Positions 6,822 to 11,247 of a stretch of DNA of 11,247 nt are shown here, piece by piece. Position numbers and translations under genes: made by a program. This stretch comes from Bacteroidota bacterium (lineage in GTDB: Bacteria > Bacteroidota > Bacteroidia > Chitinophagales > Chitinophagaceae). The notes beneath the pieces are model-generated. The model worked only from the letters and a program-made list of their open reading frames with translations. It was not told where the DNA came from and made no database searches. Every line of letters starts with the position of its first letter. The stretch's first letter is position 1. Where the stretch lies: positions 1 to 11,247 of the forward strand of contig JAEZCV010000004.1 in NCBI GenBank assembly GCA_023429985.1. Direction: 5' to 3'.

Positions 6822-8366
6822 ATGAGTATTTTTTTAAAAAAACCTATTAAGCTTCTTATTGCAGATGCCGATGAAACCGAAAAAGGATTAAAACGCACTT
6901 TATCCGCTGGTAACCTTGTAGCCCTTGGTATTGGAGCCATTATTGGTGCAGGTTTATTTGTAAGAACAGCGGCTGCGGCTGCACAGCATGCAGGACCAGC
7001 AGTAACAATAGGTTTTGTAATTGCAGCAGTTGGATGTGCTTTTGCCGGATTATGCTATGCCGAATTTGCATCAATGATTCCCATTGCGGGAAGTGCTTAT
7101 ACTTATTCTTATGCAACAATGGGTGAATTGGTTGCATGGATCATAGGGTGGGACCTGGTACTTGAATATGGAGTTGGTGCCGCCACTGTTGGAATTGCAT
7201 GGAGTGAATATTTTAATAAGTTCCTGGGCATTTTTGGTTGGGGCATACCCTATCAATGGTGCCATTCGCCCTGGGAAACTTCTGTAAATGGAATTAATGG
7301 CATCATTAATATTCCTGCTTTGTTTATAGTACTGGCATTGACCATGGTTTTAATAAGAGGAACCAAAGGTTCTGCCGTGGTAAATAACATTATTGTTATT
7401 TTAAAAGTTGCCATTGTGATTCTTGTTATTGCAATTGGCTGGCAATACATCAAGCCCGAAAATCACACTCCATTTATACCAGAACCAACAAAATATACCG
7501 ACCCTGTTTCAAAAATTACCTACAGTTACGGAGGAATAATGGGAATTTTGGGGGCCGCAGGTGTGGTGTTTTTTGCTTTTATTGGATTTGATGCGGTTTC
7601 CACTGCAGCACAGGAAGCTAAAAATCCAAAAAGAGATATGCCAATTGGAATTCTTGGCTCCCTGGTAGTATGTACATTATTGTATATCCTGTTTTCATAT
7701 GTATTAACCGGAGTTGCTTCGGTTAGTGATTTCCGCGATCCCAGTTTAGGAGGAGAAGCATCGGTAGCGTTTGCCATTGAACATATGAGTGGAAAAACAG
7801 TTAATGGCGCATGGGTAGCACAATACCAATGGTTGTCCAATTTACTTACCGTAGCAATTCTTGCCGGCTTTTCATCGGTTATATTGGTGATGCTAATGGG
7901 ACAAAGCAGGGTATTTTATTCAATCAGCCGTGATGGATTACTACCTAAAATATTTTCAGAGGTACATCCTAAACACCGAACTCCTTATAAAGCCAACTGG
8001 ATCATTTTTGCCATGGTGGGAAGTTTTGCAGCTTTCGTACCGGGTAATATTGTTGGAGAAATGACAAGTATTGGAACTTTGTTTGCATTTATGCTTGTTT
8101 GCGCCGGCATAATTATCCTGCGCAAAACCAATCCCGAAATCAAAAGAGAATTTAAAACACCCTGGGTTCCTTTTGTTCCTATCATGGGTATTTTGGTTTG
8201 TGGTGCTATGATCTACGGTCTTGGACTTACAAACTGGCTGCGCTTATTGGTTTGGTTAGCCCTTGGCTTCATTATCTATTTTACATACGGAATCAGGAAT
8301 AGCAAATTAAATAAGGGAAGACATGTTCGACCAAAAGACCCGGTAGACCCGGTAAATCCTTTGTAA
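6822..8366 (+). CDS. APC-superfamily amino acid permease (CAT-type)
   Basis: This 514-residue inner-membrane transporter has about 12 hydrophobic segments (roughly 31-50, 60-82, 103-128, 161-179, 186-208, 237-262, 277-298, 338-362, 391-411, 413-433, 449-467, 471-490). The broken first helix carries GIGAIIGAGLF (36-46), the substrate-binding motif of the APC fold. EFASMIPIAGSAYTYSYATM (81-100), GWDLVLEYGVGAATVG (109-124) and GFDAVSTAAQEAKNPKRDMP (255-274) are typical of cationic amino acid transporter (CAT/YfnA-like) members. It probably imports amino acids by H+ symport. The substrate cannot be read from the sequence, because bacterial CAT homologues are broad. GGAG ends ten bases before the ATG, which supports the start. 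The short cytoplasmic tail ends in a DPVDPVNP repeat. It is transcribed alone, away from the suf operon, and ends at a strong hairpin. Confidence 0.93.
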   Translation: MSIFLKKPIKLLIADADETEKGLKRTLSAGNLVALGIGAIIGAGLFVRTAAAAAQHAGPAVTIGFVIAAVGCAFAGLCYAEFASMIPIAGSAYTYSYATMGELVAWIIGWDLVLEYGVGAATVGIAWSEYFNKFLGIFGWGIPYQWCHSPWETSVNGINGIINIPALFIVLALTMVLIRGTKGSAVVNNIIVILKVAIVILVIAIGWQYIKPENHTPFIPEPTKYTDPVSKITYSYGGIMGILGAAGVVFFAFIGFDAVSTAAQEAKNPKRDMPIGILGSLVVCTLLYILFSYVLTGVASVSDFRDPSLGGEASVAFAIEHMSGKTVNGAWVAQYQWLSNLLTVAILAGFSSVILVMLMGQSRVFYSISRDGLLPKIFSEVHPKHRTPYKANWIIFAMVGSFAAFVPGNIVGEMTSIGTLFAFMLVCAGIIILRKTNPEIKREFKTPWVPFVPIMGILVCGAMIYGLGLTNWLRLLVWLALGFIIYFTYGIRNSKLNKGRHVRPKDPVDPVNPL

Positions 8367-8383
8367 GATTTTGTATCAATTTA

Positions 8384-8410
8384 AAATGCCTGGCATATTG
8401 CCAGGCATTT
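8384..8410 (+). terminator. Hairpin terminator after the permease gene
   Basis: AAATGCCTGGCA at 8384-8395 pairs perfectly with TGCCAGGCATTT at 8399-8410 across a TAT loop, giving a 12-bp stem that starts 17 bases after the permease stop. The descending arm ends in TTT and is followed by ATCTGTTATATTTATT, a weak U-rich tail. The A-rich left flank means it could also act on the opposite strand, so a bidirectional role between the convergent permease and DUF3667 genes is possible. Confidence 0.88.
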
Positions 8411-8440
8411 ATCTGTTATATTTATTAGAAAAGAGAAAAG

Positions 8441-8506
8441 GAAACAGAAGCAGAAACAGAAACAGAAACAGAAACAGAAGCAGAAACAGAAGCTGAAACA
8501 GAGAGA
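8441..8506. repeat. GAAACA hexamer microsatellite
   Basis: Ten in-phase hexamers run from 8441 to 8500: GAAACA is the main unit, with GAAGCA at the second and seventh positions and GAAGCT at the ninth. A degenerate GAGAGA unit follows. The tract lies between the permease terminator and the 3' end of the convergent DUF3667 gene. Because the unit is a multiple of three the plus strand stays open across it, but there is no start codon and no gene-like context, so it is treated as non-coding. Confidence 0.9.
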
Positions 8507-8540
8507 GAACCGGAAAGAGCAACTTTACATCAGGCTTCTT

Positions 8541-9365
8541 CTATTTAGCCATCGCCGCCTGAATAAACGGCCAGGTATTTTCTCGCAATACATAAATTAT
8601 GCTGGCAATTGCAGTAAGCAACATCCAGGATAAGATCATTACCAGGATAGCTGCTATCAGTTTCACCAAAGGAGTTTTTTTATCAGATCGCAAAAATCCT
8701 TTATAAGCCCATGTCATGTACACTATTTGAAATAACGAAGTGATAAGTATAAGAACATATTCGTTTTTCTCAAAGTTCGGAATGGCAAAAATGGGTGCCA
8801 GTATAATAGAAGTAAATAATGCAAGAAAGGCATTAAAATATATACTTGCCACCAGGTGCTCGGCAAAGCTTCTTCGCTTGAAAAACAACCACATGATAAA
8901 TGAATAAAAAGGAATGGCAACCATGTAAATGATATTACTTCTCTGGGTAATGAAGCCGGTAATTTGCGTTAGCCTGCCAATCAATTTCAAATAATTCTGT
9001 TTTGCCTCTTCCGAAGGTAAAGCCGCCAGTACATTTGGGTCTGGCTTCACATTTATTTCAATAACATGAAAGATACTATTGATGACTATAAATACAGAAA
9101 GGCAAATGAGGGCAAAAGTAAATGGATTAAAATATTTCTTTCTTTTCCCGTCAACATATTCGCGTGCTACTTTTCCGGGGTTAAGAGCAAGATTTTTTAT
9201 CAGGGAAAATATGCCCATGTCGGCATGTGTGAGCGCGTGAATGAATTCATGTACTAAATGACCTAATGTAAGCCTGTGCGTTTCAGCCTTCTGACTGCAC
9301 CTGGCACAAAACCGGTCTCCTTCACGTAAAAGATGATTACAATTTGCACAGGTAAGACCATCCAT
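8541..9365 (-). CDS. DUF3667-family membrane protein with N-terminal zinc-ribbon motif
   Basis: This 274-residue protein begins with C6-x2-C9 and C20-x2-C23, a short zinc-ribbon-like metal site (TCANCNHLLREGDRFCARC). A conserved family block follows, including HADMGIFSLIKNLALNPGKV (47-66) and YVDGKRKKYFNPFTF (70-84). About five hydrophobic segments complete the protein (80-103, 143-162, 169-195, 202-224, 233-260). This layout is that of DUF3667 proteins, common in Bacteroidota and of unknown function. No catalytic motif is visible. The ATG at 9363-9365 puts the ribbon right at the N terminus as in relatives, although no Shine-Dalgarno sequence precedes it. It follows the CHAT gene on the same strand after 102 bp, which does not make a firm operon, and it is convergent with the permease. 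Confidence 0.85.
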   Translation of the reverse strand: MDGLTCANCNHLLREGDRFCARCSQKAETHRLTLGHLVHEFIHALTHADMGIFSLIKNLALNPGKVAREYVDGKRKKYFNPFTFALICLSVFIVINSIFHVIEINVKPDPNVLAALPSEEAKQNYLKLIGRLTQITGFITQRSNIIYMVAIPFYSFIMWLFFKRRSFAEHLVASIYFNAFLALFTSIILAPIFAIPNFEKNEYVLILITSLFQIVYMTWAYKGFLRSDKKTPLVKLIAAILVMILSWMLLTAIASIIYVLRENTWPFIQAAMAK

Positions 9366-9467
9366 AAGGCAGCAGTTTATTTACAATTATAATAAATAAT
9401 TCAGGATAAATATGATTCAAACCCACATCTGGCCTGAATTTCAGCTGAATGGATAAATTAGTTCATT

Positions 9468-11247
9468 TTAATCTACCAGAACAAAAGCTGCCCAGTCGGT
9501 TGCCGGGTAAGATTGACTCATAAACTTTTGCGTTGCTCTTAAGGCCCTGAATGGATCAAGTCCTGAAAAAAGATTCCTGTAAAAGTTTTCCATAAAAATT
9601 GCGGTAGGCTGATCGGGAACTTTCCATAGCGATATTAATAAATACCTTGCACCTCCAAGTTTTAATGCTCTTGATAATCCATCAACACCAAGGTTATTCC
9701 TTAAATCGCCTAATCCTGTTTCACAGGCACTGAGTGAAACGAGATAGCAATTTCTGAGATCTGTGTTTGCCAGTTCATAACCTAAAAGATAACCTTCATT
9801 TAAATTGGTGATTTTTGAAGGATCATTTGCATTACTAAGCGCGATTCCTGAACGAAAAAGTGGCTCATATTTTAATGCAGCCTTGTTCCACCTGAATTCA
9901 TATGCAGCGGCAGCACTGGCGCTATCCAGATAAAATCCATGGGTTGCAAGATGAAGAATGTTATAATTCTTAAGCTCCGTAATAAGAGAATCGGGAAACT
10001 GGTATCCTGATAAAGTTTTTGTTTGCAAACCTGCCTGTTGAAAAATGGGAAGCAAGGTTTGAACCTCTGACTTTGTTCCGGGGAGGTAGGTCCAGCTGTA
10101 ATTTAATTTAAACAGGCGGTTGATGTTAATTCCATTGGGTTCCCCATAGTTCAAACCTCCAGCCATCAGCGCTGTAGCCTTTTGCGGTAGTTTGGCCGGT
10201 GCCCTGAAGAGCGATGCAGAACTGGAAAGCTGGTTGAGCTGAATAAATTCAAATAGATTTTTTTTATTCCATTGCAGGGCAGCAAACGAAATCCTGTTTA
10301 ATAATCCATCCTGCACCTGGAACCATTCTTTTTTATCCTTGATAAATGGCCATAAAGGTTGCAACAATAACGCCCCTAATTTATCTACATCACCCGGCAC
10401 AAAGGATTTCTGCTTTTTGCTTTCCTTCTTTCCCAGGATTTTATTCCCACGATTACCATCTACATTAATGGCAGCTGTTTGAGGAGATGCAGAAGGATCG
10501 ATCAACAATTTATCTATTTCCTTTTCAGGATATAAACTCACCAGTTTAATTTTTCCATCATCGCTAATAATGTAAGCTCCATACCATGAAGTTGAATCAC
10601 TCAGCCATTTGTTATAACGCACGGTTTCGGTATACACCTGCCCTGGCTTTAATGACGATGCAATTTTTTTCCAGTCGGTTAATTTTACTAAAGAATCCAT
10701 TCCGGAACCTTCCAATAAATCCAGCCAAAGCACCTGCATCCTGTCCTTCAACAACCGCATTTCTCTCCCGTCCTGGTTTTTAAATTTTGAAGTTTGAAGG
10801 AACATAATTGTTTCCTGCCTGAGCTTTCGGATTGATTCAATATTCTCTAATGCTCTTTCCGATTTATTTACTTCCAGAATTTCATTCGGGATCAGATTTC
10901 CATCTGCCAGAAAGTTTTTCAATGAAAGTGATTGTGCAATAAGTTTTTCTTCCAGGTGCGGATGATCCTTCAACATTCCTGAAAAAAGCAATTCATGATA
11001 AACATCAAAATAATCTGAAAGCCTTTGTTCATAAAGCAACATTCTTTCTTCTGCCGAAAGCATCATAAATGTATAGCCTAGTTGCCGGCCGGTATAAAAA
11101 AGCAGGTTTTCTAAAACCTTGGTGTTTACTTCCCTGTTACCATGCCACAGCGATTTAAAATAGAATAATTGTATTGGATAATACATGTCGGGCAGGGGCT
11201 TTTGCTTTTCCATATCCACTAACGACTCTAATAATAAAGAACTCATC
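9468..11247 (-). CDS. CHAT-domain (caspase-like) protein, N terminus outside the window
   Basis: The frame is open to the right edge. The ATG at 11246 is probably internal, so at least 592 C-terminal residues are seen. The last ~300 residues are a CHAT domain, a caspase-family (clan CD) cysteine peptidase fold. The catalytic histidine is in NILHLATHGFYLD (H436, counted from the ATG) and the nucleophile in VSLSACETGLGD (C508). The domain ends with the typical WAAFVLVD (585-592). RSGIALSNAN (465-474) and GARYLLISLWKVPDQPT (532-548) are also characteristic. Residues 1-200 are helix-rich and probably continue TPR repeats located upstream, the usual partner of CHAT in Bacteroidota. The His/Cys dyad is intact, so it could be an active protease. 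Its substrate is unknown. No CRISPR, gasdermin-like or other effector gene is visible nearby, so a defence role cannot be claimed. Confidence 0.88.
   Translation of the reverse strand, partial: MSSLLLESLVDMEKQKPLPDMYYPIQLFYFKSLWHGNREVNTKVLENLLFYTGRQLGYTFMMLSAEERMLLYEQRLSDYFDVYHELLFSGMLKDHPHLEEKLIAQSLSLKNFLADGNLIPNEILEVNKSERALENIESIRKLRQETIMFLQTSKFKNQDGREMRLLKDRMQVLWLDLLEGSGMDSLVKLTDWKKIASSLKPGQVYTETVRYNKWLSDSTSWYGAYIISDDGKIKLVSLYPEKEIDKLLIDPSASPQTAAINVDGNRGNKILGKKESKKQKSFVPGDVDKLGALLLQPLWPFIKDKKEWFQVQDGLLNRISFAALQWNKKNLFEFIQLNQLSSSASLFRAPAKLPQKATALMAGGLNYGEPNGININRLFKLNYSWTYLPGTKSEVQTLLPIFQQAGLQTKTLSGYQFPDSLITELKNYNILHLATHGFYLDSASAAAAYEFRWNKAALKYEPLFRSGIALSNANDPSKITNLNEGYLLGYELANTDLRNCYLVSLSACETGLGDLRNNLGVDGLSRALKLGGARYLLISLWKVPDQPTAIFMENFYRNLFSGLDPFRALRATQKFMSQSYPATDWAAFVLVD

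Noticed and set aside
6940..8185. Minus-strand ORFs opposite the permease gene
   Set aside because: Their compositions mirror the hydrophobic codons of the permease on the other strand and no motif is present.
8441..8600. Plus-strand open frame through the GAAACA repeat encoding Glu-Thr or Gln-Lys repeats
   Set aside because: There is no start codon, it begins after a terminator and it runs antisense into the DUF3667 gene. It is open only because the repeat unit is a multiple of three and lacks stops.
9440..9449. Palindrome TTCAGCTGAA between the CHAT and DUF3667 genes
   Set aside because: Ten bases without loop or U-run is too short for a terminator, and there is no linked promoter or regulator to make an operator case.
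9468..11247. CHAT gene as part of a CRISPR-linked (Craspase-like) or gasdermin defence system
   Set aside because: No Cas gene, CRISPR array or gasdermin-like small gene is visible in the window, and TPR-CHAT proteins without such links are common in Bacteroidota.

Overview
The window looks like a chromosomal segment of a Bacteroidota bacterium, possibly a Chitinophagales-type member (the finer placement is only an impression). The evidence is the low-to-moderate GC content, the gene set (SUF operon with a DUF59 protein, a DUF3667 membrane protein, a CHAT protein ending in WAAFVLVD), the near absence of strong Shine-Dalgarno sequences, and promoter elements matching the Bacteroidota -7 consensus TAnnTTTG.

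From right to left on the minus strand, about 6201 down to 45, lies a complete SUF iron-sulfur cluster assembly operon: sufB, sufC, sufD, sufS, sufE, a DUF59/MIP18-like SUF-associated gene, and an Rrf2-family regulator. The genes are tightly packed. sufD/sufS and sufS/sufE overlap by one base (TAATG and TGATG), and the other gaps are 16 to 51 bp. SufS and SufE take sulfur from cysteine and relay it, SufBCD is the ATP-driven scaffold, and the DUF59 protein probably helps cluster maturation or delivery. The Rrf2 protein carries three cysteines where IscR binds its cluster, so it probably senses Fe-S status and may control the operon. A 7-bp-arm inverted repeat in the sufB promoter is the best operator candidate. 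The regulator's last codons and its stop lie inside a degenerate heptamer tandem repeat that reaches the left edge of the window.

The 620 bp between sufB and the next large gene hold divergent promoter-like sequence and a small plus-strand ORF of uncertain status (no ATG near its 5' end, signal-peptide-like N terminus). A plus-strand APC-superfamily (CAT-type) amino acid permease follows and ends at a textbook hairpin (12-bp stem). Between the permease and the convergent DUF3667 gene is a GAAACA hexamer microsatellite.

The right part of the window is minus-strand again: a DUF3667 protein (zinc-ribbon-like N terminus plus five membrane segments) and the C-terminal 592 residues or so of a CHAT-domain (caspase-like) protein whose start lies beyond the window. 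Most of the region is ordinary. The items worth a second look are the candidate operator and its pairing with a terminally placed regulator, the small repeats at gene ends, the unplaced small ORF and the CHAT protein. I do not see a clearly new multi-gene system.
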